From: Mercurialis annua
Lineage: Eukaryota; Streptophyta; Magnoliopsida; Malpighiales; Euphorbiaceae
Direction: 5' to 3'
Assembly (NCBI RefSeq): GCF_937616625.2
Contig: NC_065571.1
Location: 3,784,501-3,848,500, forward strand
DNA: 64,000 nt
The stretch's first letter is position 1. Each line of letters starts with the position of its first letter. This document shows positions 35,209 through 46,480 of this stretch, piece after piece. The notes under the pieces were generated by a model. That model did not search any database. It worked only from the letters and a program-made list of their open reading frames with translations, and was not told the origin of the DNA. The position numbers and the translations under genes were made by a program.

Positions 35209-35250
35209 ACTTATGTTTGAGTTTTACAAAAGCCTAACTCAAACATAAGT
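35209..35250. terminator. Perfect 15-bp hairpin between convergent gene ends
   Basis: ACTTATGTTTGAGTT (35,209-35,223) and its exact reverse complement (35,236-35,250) enclose a 12-nt loop. It lies 40 bp after the polyprotein stop codon. A role in 3' end formation is only a guess. Confidence 0.4.
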
Positions 35251-35289
35251 GAAAAAACCCCTAGGTACCTCGAAAATGAAAACAAGTAA

Positions 35290-38200
35290 CTACTGATAGT
35301 ATTTCCGAAGAACCTGGGAGTTCCAAGTTCTCGGGAGCACTCTGCCCGACATGTGTGCTATTTTATAAGCTCCTGCTCGTCCGACCTCAGTGACTCGATA
35401 GGGGCCTTCCCAGTTAGGTTCGAGCTTTCCTACTCCAGCATTTCCCTTAGCAATGTCTGCCCGTCGTAGGACCAGATCGCCGACTTGGAAACTCAAGGGT
35501 TTAACTCTCTTGTTATGATACTTAGCCATTCTTTGCTTGTATGCTTCGATTCTTAGCGCTGCCTGTTCTCTTCGCTCTTCCAGCAGGTCTAAGCATAATT
35601 TCTGTTCTTCCTCGTTCTTAGCCTCATCGAAGAACTGGACCCTTAGAGTTGGCATCCCGATTTCCACCGGTATCATTGCCTCGCACCCATATGTTAGAGA
35701 AAACGGGGTGTCTCCTGTGCCTGCCCTTGGCGTGGTTCTGTAAGCCCATATGACCTTCGGTAGCTCTTCCAGCCACTGTCTATCGAACTCCCCTAGCCTG
35801 GCCTTGAGCCCTTTTAGGATCGTCCGGTTGGTTACTTCAGTCATCCCATTGCTCTGCGGGTGAACTACTGACGTGAAGCGCAGGTCAATGTGCAAGTCGT
35901 TGCAAAATTCCTTGAAGGCTTGGCAGTTGAACTGCTTTCCGTTATCAGTTACCAACGCTCTGGGTATACCGAAACGACACACAATTTGCCTCCAGAAGAA
36001 ATCCCGGATCCGAGCTTCTGTGATGGTGCTCACTGCCTCTACCTCGAGCCACTTAGTAAAGTGATCTACTGCCACTATCAAGAACTTTTTCTGCCCCGTG
36101 GTTGGCGTGAAAGGCCCCAGGATGTCAATTCCCCACGTTGCAAATAGCCAAGGACTGGTAATAGGACACTGCTCTGTAGTAGGAGCATGTCGGATATTCT
36201 GGTGTCTCTGGCAGTTTTCACACTTCTTTACTATCTCCTCTGCTTGCTTAACCATCAGGGGCCAGTAGTAGCCCTGCAACACTGCTTTCTTGGCCAACAT
36301 GCGAGGAGCTATGTGTGCCCCGCAAATACCCTCATGTATCTCTCTCAACACATACTCTCCTTCCTCAGCTGTCAAGCATCTCGACCACGGGTGGGTGAAT
36401 GACTTTCTGTACAAGACTCCGTCGAGGAACGCGTAGTACGGAGCTTGTCGCAAGATTTTGTAGGCTTTATCCCTGTTTTCTGGCAGAGTTCCATCCATCA
36501 GGTAGTGGGCTATACCTTGCATCCAGTTTTCCAAAGGCTGAGTTAGAAAAATGGTTTCATAGTTGTCAATACTGGAATGCTTTTGAACAGAGAAATGGAC
36601 TCCTGGTATCTTTTCGTTCACTGTTGCTGCTTTGGCCAATACATCGGCCTCTTGATTTTCCAAACGAGGAACTTGCTCTATTAACCATTTTCCTCCGAGC
36701 TCCTGAATCTTGTTCAAGAAGAACTTGACTCTGTCCACGTATCTCCTCATTTCCGAATCCCGAGCTTCAAAAGTACCCAGAGTTTGACAAACGACTAACT
36801 GAGAATCACTCCTTATTGTTACGTGCTCGGCCTTGACCACGTTTACCATTCTCAATCCGATCAACAGAGCCTCATACTCCGCGGCATTGTTGGATGCCGG
36901 GAAATTGAATTTTACCGAGCTTCGGAGTGTGACTCCGTGAGGGCCTTTCAAGACTACGCCTGCCCCCGATCCATCCAGATTTGATGCCCCGTCGACTTCT
37001 AAGACCCACCGTAGAAGTTGTTCATCAGGTTCTTCAGGTTGGTCGCTTGCAGTGGTCTCAGCTATGAAATCTGCCAATACTTGTGCTTTCAGAGCCGGTC
37101 TTGGTTCATACCGGATGTCATATCCTCCCAGCTGGACCGACCAGCTGACCAGCCGTCCCGACATCTCTGGCCTCTGCAGCGCCTTTCTCAGAGGTTGGTT
37201 CGTACGTACTACAATGATGTGAGCCTCGAAATATCTCCTTAGCTTTTCCGCCGCCACCTTCAATGCCAAAGCAAATTTCTCGATTTTTGGGTATCTGACC
37301 TCCGGGCCTTTCAAGACCCTGCTGAGATAGTAAACTGGGGTTTGCAGACCCTTATCCTCCTTCACCAGGACTGCCGCTGCTGTCTCGTCATTCACCGAGA
37401 GATACAAGTACAAGATTTCCCCAGGCTCAGGTCTACCTAGCACCGGGGGTGTGCTGAGGTAAACTTTCAGCTCTTCAAAAGTTGTGTTACACTCCTCTGT
37501 CCACTTGAAATTCTTTGTATTCTTCAGGATTTTGAAAAATGGCAAACATCGTTTGGCCGAACAACTCATGAATCTTCCCAACGCCGTTATTCTTCCATTC
37601 AACTTTTGTACTTCCTTCACCGAGCTGGGTGCTTTCATGCTCATTACTGCCTCGATTTTCTCCGGGTTCGCCTCGATGCCTTTCTCCGAGATGAGATGCC
37701 CTAGAAATTTCCCCGAGCGTACTGCGAAAACGCACTTTTCCGGGTTCAGCTTAAGGTTAAAACCTTTCAGTTTTTCAAAAGTTTCTGCTAGATCTTCTGC
37801 ATGTTCCTCGATCCCTTTAGATTTCACGACTATGTCATCCACATAAACCTCGACATTTTTGCCCAGTTGATCTTTAAAAACATGATTCATGAGTCTTTGA
37901 TAAGTTGCCCCAGCATTTTTCAAACCAAAAGGCATCTTCTTGTAGCAATAGGTCCCCAGATCCGTTGTGAAAGCTGTTTTTTCTTCGTCATCTTTACTCA
38001 TCGGGATCTGGTGATATCCCTGAGAAGCATCTAAAAATGCATAGACCGCAAATCCGCACGTCGCGTCCACCAGTTGGTCAATGTTTGGCAGAGGAAAACT
38101 GTCCTTTGGGCAGGCATTGTTTAGATCAGTGAAATCTATACAAAGCCTCCATCTACCGTTGGACTTCTTGATCAAGACTACATTAACCAGCCATTCAGGG

Positions 38201-41200
38201 TAGTCTACTTTCCTGATGAACCCGGCTTTCAAGAGCTTCTCCACTTCATCTCGGATAGCAATCTGTTTCTCTAGAGAGAAAGTTCTTTTCTTTTGCTTGA
38301 CAGGCTTGCATTTCGCATCCACGTTTAACTTGTGCGAGATGATCTTAGGGTCTACCCCCCCAATATCCTCTGGCTTGTTGGTAAACTCTTCCACATACTG
38401 TTTTATCCGAGCTATGATAGCTTCCCGGTGCTCGTCTGGCCAATCTACCCCCAGCTTTACATACATCTCGGATCCCTCTGTAAGTTCAATCGTTTCTAAG
38501 TTTTCTCGGGGTTTCTGCGCTTTTTTCTCTCTGATGAGCAGCTCTGGTGTATCGATGTTCATGGTTTCCACCGTGCTGCCCATAGTGGCCATGTAACATT
38601 GCCTAGATAGGGTTTGGTTTCCCCTGATAGTTATGACCTCGTTTTCCACTGGGATTTTCATCATCAAGTAACGAATACTAGTCACTGCACCTGTGCTATA
38701 CAACATAGGTCTACCAAGAATACCATTATAAGCAAGAGGCATGTCAACTATCATGAACAGTGAACGTACCTTCCGTGTTGGTTCCGCCAGGATCCCCTCT
38801 GTTCCGTCCTCCTGAGGTATTTCGATGCCGAGCTCTAAGTCTAGCTCGACCATGCCCTCTGGGGTGACCGGAGCTCCCCCCAGCCCCAGGAGAGGAATGT
38901 TCACAGGCTTGAGGTCAGTCTTGGATCCTCCCATTGTCAAAAAGACTGACAGAGTCAACAAGTTAACCGAGCTTCCATCGTCCACCAGCAATCGTTTTAC
39001 CCATTTCGATCCAATGATGGCTGATACTATCAAAGCGTCTTCATGAGGAAAATCTACTCCTTTCGCATCCTCTGGCCCGAAAACAATGTTAGGCCATGGC
39101 GACCCAGTAGATACCGACATGACCATCTTTTGCTTTTTCTTTCTGCGTTTGCGACCGTATTCGGATTCTGAGGTTCCTCCTGAGATAGTGTTGATTACTC
39201 CCGTGACTTGTGTTTTCTTTGATGGGGATTGGGCTTCCCTACTCCCCCCGGGCTCCGACCTGACCGAGTTGACCCTCGTATTTCCTCGGTCTTGGCCCTC
39301 CTTGGCCACAACAAAATGTTGTAATCGCCCCTGGCAGACTAATTTGTCTATCTCGCTTCGCAAACGTCCACATTCCTCCGTTTCGTGGCCATAACCATCA
39401 TGAAAATCACAGAACTTGGATCGGTCTCCATCTTTCACTAGCCTTGGTGGATAACGAATCTCTTCGTTGTTGTGCTTGATCCAGGATAGAATCTGCTCCC
39501 TTGGTGTGTTAAGTGGCACGTATTGTCTCGGTACTCCCGCTCGATCCACATATCCTTCCGTTCCTCCTCCAATACTGAAACTTGGCTTAGTACCAGGCCC
39601 CGTACTTGGCGGACTGGTCTGAGCATTGAATGGCTTGTTACCTCTGTACCCCGAAGTCTCGTTCAGAGGTCGGTACCGATCTTGGCTACGGTTAGATCCC
39701 TGAGTATTCTGCGTTTTACTGGGAACCGGGCTAGCCGTCCCATAAGACTTCCTCTGCCTTTCCTCGTCAAGATTGATATAATTCCAAGCCCTGTCCATCA
39801 ACTCGGTGTAAGTGTCAACCGGGTTGGTGATCAGGCTGTCTCGGAAGACTTGCATGCTGGTGTTATCTTTCATAGCATCAATGGCGGTATCATCGTTCAA
39901 ATCTTCTATCATGATCGCCTCGGCATTGAACCGAGCAATGTAAGCTTTCAAACTTTCTCCCTGCTTTTGAAAGCATTTCTTCAAATCACTGGATCTTTTC
40001 TTTCGTTCGATGCTCGGGGCAAAATGAGTTTTGAAAGCCATAGCAAGCTCCCTGAAACTAGTAATAGAGCCCTCCTTGAGGTTCTGGTACCACTTTTGCG
40101 CCGCATCACTCAACGTTGAGGGGAAAACTTTGCACACTGTGGCGTCCGAGACACTTTGAACTCCCATGGCAACCTGAAAGCAACTTAAATGAGTCATCGG
40201 GTCGGATTTACCGTTATATCTGTCAATGGGCGGATATTTAAACTTATCTGGAAATGGGTCATCCCATATAGCCTTTGACAAAGGGCTAGCAATGCCACAG
40301 GTAGTAAAAGGTCGGGACTCTGCCTTGTGCCCTTTTTGCCTATCTAGCTCGGCCTGGACCAGACGAGTAACCTCGTCATGCAAAGTTTTCTGATGTTGTG
40401 ACGCTGCACCCGAGCTATGAACACTTTCTGCCCCGTTTCTCCTGACCGGTGGAGCTCCTGCTCTCGCGGTCCGCAGAGGATCTGCCTCCGGGTCTGGGTC
40501 TCCCCTCCCCAAACCAGCGTCTCCGCGCTGTGTCCCCGGTGGTAGATTCTCGTCTTGCACCCCCTCCCTTCGAGGAGGAGGAGGATCATTCCGACCTTCG
40601 TCTCTCGGAAAAGGGCGATCATGCCGACCTTCATCTCTCGGCAAAGGGCGGTCATGCCGACCTTCGTCTCTCGGCAAATTAGTGTCACGATGATCTTCGC
40701 CTCTTGGTGCTTGATGCTCTGTGGGACCCCTAGGTCTGGGTCGTGGGTGGTCGCTCCGACCTTCTTCTCTCGGAGGACGACCATCCTGAAACTCAGCAGC
40801 TTGGGGTGGAGGGACCACGAGGGTGGCCGAGGGATTGTAACTTGGGTAATACTGGGACATGACTGCAAAGTGCATCTGCTGGGCCTGGTGCAGCTGGCGA
40901 GCCATGTATTCTAAATATTCTTGAGCTTGTAAGTCCGCCGGAGGTATATCCTGCCCCGAAGTTGTTCCTGTTCCCGTAGCCACCAGTGTAACGTCTACCG
41001 GGAAGTTGAGTTGAGTGGGAGACAAGGCATTGTGGAGGAAACTCTGAGGCACGGTGGTTCCTGGGGTTGATAAGTGGGTGTGACTTGCATCTGAAGCAAA
41101 AGGGTTTGCCCTTGGATAGTTTTCCAACCCATATAAAGGCACAAATCCAGCTCCACTGCCGGAGGCCCTGGATCCTCCCACCTGAGCATTCGCCGGAGGA

Positions 41201-41316
41201 GTTAAGCCAGTGATCACAGAGGTCCGACCACTAGCAGAGACTCCACCAACCAAGTTAGCGTCGGTAACCGTAGTTCCCAGAGGATCTACCCTGTCCAAAA
41301 CAGGATCATCAGCCAT
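35290..41316 (-). CDS. Gag-Pol polyprotein of the Tat-type retrotransposon
   Basis: One unbroken frame of 2,008 residues. The N-terminal 340 residues are low-complexity (proline and charged repeats). The retrotransposon Gag domain spans about 355-500 (QKWYQNLKEG near 404). A protease has the Asp-containing motif DDGSS at 779-783. Reverse transcriptase has YVDD at 1158-1161. A first RNase H is near 1300-1420, and a second RNase H begins near 1437 (VDGAS, D1442). Integrase has an HHCC zinc finger near 1655-1700 and the catalytic triad D1731, D1791, E1827 with the expected 35-residue D-E spacing, then a GPY-type C-terminal module. No chromodomain is seen. The two RNase H domains place it in the Tat group. 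The start at 41,316 lies 90 nt inside the LTR boundary. Confidence 0.95.
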   Translation of the reverse strand: MADDPVLDRVDPLGTTVTDANLVGGVSASGRTSVITGLTPPANAQVGGSRASGSGAGFVPLYGLENYPRANPFASDASHTHLSTPGTTVPQSFLHNALSPTQLNFPVDVTLVATGTGTTSGQDIPPADLQAQEYLEYMARQLHQAQQMHFAVMSQYYPSYNPSATLVVPPPQAAEFQDGRPPREEGRSDHPRPRPRGPTEHQAPRGEDHRDTNLPRDEGRHDRPLPRDEGRHDRPFPRDEGRNDPPPPRREGVQDENLPPGTQRGDAGLGRGDPDPEADPLRTARAGAPPVRRNGAESVHSSGAASQHQKTLHDEVTRLVQAELDRQKGHKAESRPFTTCGIASPLSKAIWDDPFPDKFKYPPIDRYNGKSDPMTHLSCFQVAMGVQSVSDATVCKVFPSTLSDAAQKWYQNLKEGSITSFRELAMAFKTHFAPSIERKKRSSDLKKCFQKQGESLKAYIARFNAEAIMIEDLNDDTAIDAMKDNTSMQVFRDSLITNPVDTYTELMDRAWNYINLDEERQRKSYGTASPVPSKTQNTQGSNRSQDRYRPLNETSGYRGNKPFNAQTSPPSTGPGTKPSFSIGGGTEGYVDRAGVPRQYVPLNTPREQILSWIKHNNEEIRYPPRLVKDGDRSKFCDFHDGYGHETEECGRLRSEIDKLVCQGRLQHFVVAKEGQDRGNTRVNSVRSEPGGSREAQSPSKKTQVTGVINTISGGTSESEYGRKRRKKKQKMVMSVSTGSPWPNIVFGPEDAKGVDFPHEDALIVSAIIGSKWVKRLLVDDGSSVNLLTLSVFLTMGGSKTDLKPVNIPLLGLGGAPVTPEGMVELDLELGIEIPQEDGTEGILAEPTRKVRSLFMIVDMPLAYNGILGRPMLYSTGAVTSIRYLMMKIPVENEVITIRGNQTLSRQCYMATMGSTVETMNIDTPELLIREKKAQKPRENLETIELTEGSEMYVKLGVDWPDEHREAIIARIKQYVEEFTNKPEDIGGVDPKIISHKLNVDAKCKPVKQKKRTFSLEKQIAIRDEVEKLLKAGFIRKVDYPEWLVNVVLIKKSNGRWRLCIDFTDLNNACPKDSFPLPNIDQLVDATCGFAVYAFLDASQGYHQIPMSKDDEEKTAFTTDLGTYCYKKMPFGLKNAGATYQRLMNHVFKDQLGKNVEVYVDDIVVKSKGIEEHAEDLAETFEKLKGFNLKLNPEKCVFAVRSGKFLGHLISEKGIEANPEKIEAVMSMKAPSSVKEVQKLNGRITALGRFMSCSAKRCLPFFKILKNTKNFKWTEECNTTFEELKVYLSTPPVLGRPEPGEILYLYLSVNDETAAAVLVKEDKGLQTPVYYLSRVLKGPEVRYPKIEKFALALKVAAEKLRRYFEAHIIVVRTNQPLRKALQRPEMSGRLVSWSVQLGGYDIRYEPRPALKAQVLADFIAETTASDQPEEPDEQLLRWVLEVDGASNLDGSGAGVVLKGPHGVTLRSSVKFNFPASNNAAEYEALLIGLRMVNVVKAEHVTIRSDSQLVVCQTLGTFEARDSEMRRYVDRVKFFLNKIQELGGKWLIEQVPRLENQEADVLAKAATVNEKIPGVHFSVQKHSSIDNYETIFLTQPLENWMQGIAHYLMDGTLPENRDKAYKILRQAPYYAFLDGVLYRKSFTHPWSRCLTAEEGEYVLREIHEGICGAHIAPRMLAKKAVLQGYYWPLMVKQAEEIVKKCENCQRHQNIRHAPTTEQCPITSPWLFATWGIDILGPFTPTTGQKKFLIVAVDHFTKWLEVEAVSTITEARIRDFFWRQIVCRFGIPRALVTDNGKQFNCQAFKEFCNDLHIDLRFTSVVHPQSNGMTEVTNRTILKGLKARLGEFDRQWLEELPKVIWAYRTTPRAGTGDTPFSLTYGCEAMIPVEIGMPTLRVQFFDEAKNEEEQKLCLDLLEERREQAALRIEAYKQRMAKYHNKRVKPLSFQVGDLVLRRADIAKGNAGVGKLEPNWEGPYRVTEVGRAGAYKIAHMSGRVLPRTWNSQVLRKYYQ

Positions 41317-41386
41317 TGTTTCTTGTCAAGATCTGATCAGCAACGTCAAGAGAACCAGAGTAGAACAGGGGAATACAAAACGATTT

Positions 41387-41404
41387 TTCCCACAGACGGC
41401 GCCA
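41387..41404 (-). promoter_or_regulatory. Primer binding site
   Basis: Two bases inside the 5' LTR, the - strand reads TGGCGCCGTCTGTGG. The first nine bases are complementary to the 3' end of plant tRNA-Asp (ending ACGGCGCCA). Beyond that the match weakens, so the primer tRNA is only probable. Confidence 0.6.
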
Positions 41405-41406
41405 AG

Positions 41407-42168
41407 TGATGAATCACCAAATTAAATCCGAGCTTTACCGACCTGCACACCACAAGCAAACAGAGGTCAGAAGGAACTCCGGTGGGGGTCACCGGACGTT
41501 CACTCCGACGCTCAAGTAAGGTTTTGAAGTAGAGGAAGAAGAAGAAGAGAAAAGAGTGTGTTTTCAGTAGAGAAAAAGAAAATTACCTAGGGTTTGTCCT
41601 TAAACCCTCTATTTATAGTTAGGGTTTAAGGACAAACCTGCCTTGCTGGCAGGCTGTGAGCCCAGTGGTCCCAGGAATCAGTTATGCTGACGTGGTAGAA
41701 TATCCCTGCGGGTGGCACGGGTTGTTAGGTGTGTCAGAGGGAACATTCCTCACGTACCTGTCAGAAGATCTTCTGTGGTCCCAAGATCTGGTACACGAGT
41801 GAGTGCTCTTGGGCAGGACCTCGGAGCCCGGATAACTTGGGAGTCAAGTTGTCATGGTTCCTGTATTTGAGAGCAGCTCAGAGCTCGGGCCAGATGGCCT
41901 TCGGGCTTTCGGGCTCAGGGGCTCGGAGCTTGACTTAGGTCTGACTTGGACATACTTCAGAGCTCGGGTAAGATTCTTGGTCCGACCTTATCAGGCATGA
42001 TTGTCTCGGATGATGTTTGAATTCCCATCGATCCGGTGACCCCCCAAGTCATGCGTTCTATGGTTTCAAGAAGGTCGGACATTGTTACCAGGTCGGTGAA
42101 ATGCTTGACTTAGCGATGTTCGTTCCTGGCGAGGTTGCTTCGCCCCTACTAGATGTGCTACGTTATCA
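41407..42168 (-). repeat. 5' LTR (right copy)
   Basis: 762 bp, the promoter-bearing LTR for the - strand genome. It has the same TATA box and hairpin as the left copy (arms 41,591-41,608 and 41,621-41,638). Confidence 0.95.
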
Positions 42169-42173
42169 CTAAG

Positions 42174-45100
42174 TATAAAAATAAATTTAAATTTGAGATA
42201 GTTATAAAATAAAAACAAATTTTAGCATGTTTCATAACTTTAATATAAATTTTAAATGTTTATAATTTTAAACAAAAGCTATCAACATTTTATAGTCCAA
42301 TATACATAACAATTTTGCCATATAAAGTGCTAATCTAAACTCCACAACAATGCACATGGACATTTTAATTAATTGATTACTGTTTAAAATTGTAAAAGAA
42401 ATTAATATTAAAATTAAAATTTTGAGTTAAAATTATAAAATATGTTGACATTTATAACTAGTTTTTTAATTAAAAATTACAATAATTATCATAAATTATA
42501 AAATTAACAGCTATAATATTATTAAAAATATTTATTTTAATCTGGTGAAAGATAATTAATATACAAAATATTTTTGCTTATAATAAAATTTGAAAATGAG
42601 GAGTCTTAAAAGTGATGATAAAAAATTAGAAAGCACATGGTAGTGTTCAGGCATAAAAACAAGCAGACTACACATGCACCCATGTGCCTTATTTAACCCT
42701 CTTCTCTTCTTCTGTCCATCACCTCTTTTTTCAGTGCTCAGAGCCGATCAACTCAAATACCCACTTCAATATTTTTAATACTGCTTTTTTTTTTGGATGA
42801 ATTTTTAATAGTACTTAGAATATTAACCTGCCAATTTTGACCCCATTTATTTACCACAATTTATCAAACTATAGGTTAGTAATTATAAAGGGAAGAATTT
42901 TAGTTTGTTGGGGACAAAATAAAATATTACTAAAAGAGAATAATTCTTTTTTGTTTGTTTTTAATTTTAGTGTCGCCGTCCACCACTAGTTAATGGGTGT
43001 CGAATTCACTCAAAAGTAGCTCGTTAATTTTGAAAAGAAACACTTAATGCAATTCGTGTCACCACCTTCAAACGCACATGTTGCAATCATATAGCTATAC
43101 GAAAGAATTCGCATTTTCATTTCATTTTACGATAATTACACATAAAGTTTTATGTATATATTTATTAAAAAATCGTCTATATTTTTTTTTGATGAATAAA
43201 TCGTCTATATTAAGATTGGAATTTTTATCACTACAACACAATAGTTGATTGAAACTGAAAATTTAGTAAAAAAATTAAATTATTTATGTTTTTAAACTTT
43301 TATATATATATCGACAAATTTGTCCAATATTCATTTTGGTTGGCGTTTTCATGTTTATTCACATAGGGATTAGTATTATACTCGCTTGTAATTTAAATAC
43401 AAGTAGAATTAATTTTTCAAATTAAAAGAAAATTGATAGAATAAAAAAGATTTAGTTAAGTACACAAAATTTGAAGTTAATTTTTTTTAAGACAAGTTAA
43501 TTAGCTAATATGCCTTTTTCTAAATACACCGAATTGATTAAGCAATGTGAAAATTTCCTCCTAAATTCTACCATTCCTTTAAAAGAAGATATACTATTAG
43601 TTTACTATCATAGACTAAGGTAAGCCTTGGTCCTTATACTTCTTAAAAATATAATTTTAACTCTCAAACTCTTGTTTAGAAAAAACAAATCTAAATAGAT
43701 TGGCCTCATTTTTGTTATCTGTAAACTGTGATTACTATTGTCATTGGCTTATTGCTCAATTGATGTACAGTTTTTTTTCCTTTAGCCTCCACCTAGTCAT
43801 CTCCTTTCATGACTTTGGTTTCTCAAAATAATTTTAACTTTAAATAAACAAGAAATTTAATTAAGCTCTTAAATATAAGTTGAATGTTGAGTATCTACGA
43901 ATTATCAAAAAAAAATGTTTAATATCTACGGTGCACATGAATTTGATTTTTGAGAAATCTGTTTTAATTAACCAACATTTTCTCAACAAATAATTTGTAC
44001 AAAAACTAAAAAGAAGCATCTTAATATTAAAATCCCACCGTCATCTACCAGCCAGACTCCTACTATAATTATAATAGCTAATTAAGAAATTATCAAAATT
44101 AATCATGTTCTCAATAATTGATATGGCAACCTAAAAACATTAAAAAGTGAAGGTCATCTACACAATTAAGAATATCCCATCAAAACCCTGTTAAATTACC
44201 TTCATAAATTTAATTAAAAAAACAAAAAGTAATTTAATTGAAACTTTCGAGATAAAGTGTCAATTTCTGGTTGGCTCAAACTCCACGAAATGCACAAAAA
44301 ATGGAAAGATAAGTGTCGGTTTAGCTTTGGCTTTGCATCTCGAATCTTTATATTTTGAGTTGCATGCATGTGGCATGCAACATTTCTGCTGCCATTTCCC
44401 ATCAACCTACCCTAATTAATTTACTTACAATTAGGGCTCTTTTCAATTATACTCCTATTTAATTATTCTATAAATACTCTTACTTAATTATTATTCAATT
44501 AACAACGCATTCTTTCAATTTTCATTAGCTACATATATTGTCTCCTTTTCTTTTCTTATTTGACAGTCGATTATTGATAGATAATAGTGTCATAGTTAGA
44601 AAATTTAGTCGGAAAGATAAAACGAGTCAAAACGGTGTTGTTTTGCGTTTAAAAGAAATAGTCAAAACAACATTGTTTTGATAAAATCTTTTAAAGAGTC
44701 AAATTAATGTTTATCGTTGATTTTCTTCTTTTTTATAATGTTTATTTCATTTTTTATATGTATTGTATGCATTAAGCTTATCCTTTGAATGTTGATAAAA
44801 TACAAATTGGTTTCATGCACAAAACATATTAAGCTTGTCAGTTACGTATAATCCTTGGGGTTTTCATATATGAACTCAGAAAAAAAAACAAAAAAAAAAA
44901 ATATAGAATTGTAGAGTTAGAGGCTTCTTTGATCCGAAGAAACCTTATGTTCTGTCTCGGACTAATTTAATAATTAGGTGAGGAAAATATAATATTTAGG
45001 CTCGACATTACATGATCTTTTAACATACCAAACAAGTGTTATGTTTAAGTTTGATTAAGCCAAAAGCAACAACAATCTTAATTATGAAGATATTATTGAG

Positions 45101-46017
45101 CACTACTTCAAAAATCTTGCATTATATCTAATTAAGCAACTGATCAGTATTTCATTTTAATTATTGACAAAATGAAATTACTAATTAATGATAATGAAGG
45201 GAAATCGAAATTATATAGCTAGATCCCTTGTTCAGTTTATCTTCTCAGAATATAGCAATGAGATTCGACTGAAAATTCATGGTCGGATTGTCCATATACT
45301 TTGTAATTTTTCTTTATAAGATGGAAAAGAAGCCAGTGCAGCAGAAAATAAACTATTTTATTGTTACAATTTATAGGGATAATTAATTGATCCATAAATT
45401 TATTTTTCTTTCAAAAATTCCATCAAATAAAAAAAATTCAAATAAAATTTAAATTAATTTAATGATTACTTATTAAACCATAATAATGTTTTACTTTTTT
45501 AAAATAAGGTAAAAATAAGTTTTTAAATTTAGAGACATTAAATTAATTAAATTTAATATATTTTGGTTTAATAAAAATTTCAATACAATATATTTTTATC
45601 TAATTCTAAATTTTAAATGTTGTAATTCAAAATCAAGTCATACAAAAAAATGAAATTATAGAATTTTTAAATAGAATTGAACTAAAATATATTATATCTA
45701 ATTAATTAGTTAAAAAATCAAAACCAAATCTAATTTTGAAGTTGCTAAACTTATTTTAAAAGAATAACATAATAGTTATAAGTATGTAACTTTTTATTGA
45801 ATAATTATAAAATATGTTTTATAGTTGAATTATCTTATGTTTTTTAGTAAGAAAACTAAGTTTAATTAAGGGTCAAACTAATTTTTTCTAATGAGATATT
45901 TCACGGATAAGGCAGTGTCAATAATTTTTTTTTGTGACGAGGACTCATTCTCATAAACCAAAACGCAAGATCACTGTTAAACACCATATTGTAACATTAA
46001 TACCACTTGTTAATGTT
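42174..46017. other. Gene-free AT-rich region
   Basis: No coding frame, RNA gene or intact repeat is recognised over 3.8 kb. CT-rich leaders such as that near 42,700 look promoter-like, but no gene follows. Confidence 0.5.
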
Positions 46018-46480
46018 ATGGTATCAGTTGTTATGGTCGGTTTGTGATCGGATTGATATGCGCAGCGGAACCGAAACCATCTGATAGGTATTTAACTATA
46101 GATTTGATCAGCAAATAACAATATATCGAAATAAATAAATAACACAAAAGATTTGGGTGGTTGGCATTAAAACGTACATCAACGAGAAAAATAATCGAGT
46201 CATCTCCTAATCATCATAATGAATATAAAATTGACGGAGAATCACCAAATAAAGAACATATCTCTAATAAATATGTCTTGTAATAAAAACTCACAAAATG
46301 TTCAACTTTCTATAAAAAATAACTCAAAAGAATTATGATTAATTTATATTTTTCACATAACACCTTCTTTTTTCTTTTATTTACATTCGTATTATTCGGT
46401 TCAATTCTACTTTTTAAATTATGAATAAGGTAAGGTATTTATAGTGAGTAAATAATTAATATGACATTAGGAGTATTAAT
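46018..46480. repeat. Possible LTR-retrotransposon remnant
   Basis: TGGTATCAG (46,019-46,027) equals the start of the common plant tRNA-iMet primer site. The following CGCAGCGGAACCGAAACC and GATTTGGGTGGTTGGC phrases resemble leader parts of plant LTR elements. No LTR pair or protein domain is left. Confidence 0.25.

Larger units (their letters stand above)
30086..42168 (-). mobile_element. Complete Ty3/gypsy (Tat-lineage type) LTR retrotransposon, 12,083 bp
   Basis: Two 762-bp LTRs bound the element, which is flanked by the 5-bp target duplication CTAAG (30,081-30,085 and 42,169-42,173). In the - orientation the order is 5' LTR (41,407-42,168), primer binding site, Gag-Pol frame (41,316-35,290), minisatellite, an oppositely transcribed gene (31,963-34,309), polypurine tract and 3' LTR (30,086-30,847). 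A second RNase H domain and a long 3' region with an antisense gene are marks of the Tat group of plant gypsy elements. It is more GC-rich than its surroundings. Because Gag-Pol is uninterrupted and the LTRs are about 99% identical, it is recent and may be autonomous. Confidence 0.95.

Noticed and set aside
36187..41000. Many open frames of 60-200 codons antisense to Gag-Pol
   Set aside because: They are shadows of the conserved Gag-Pol frame, without splice signals or domains.
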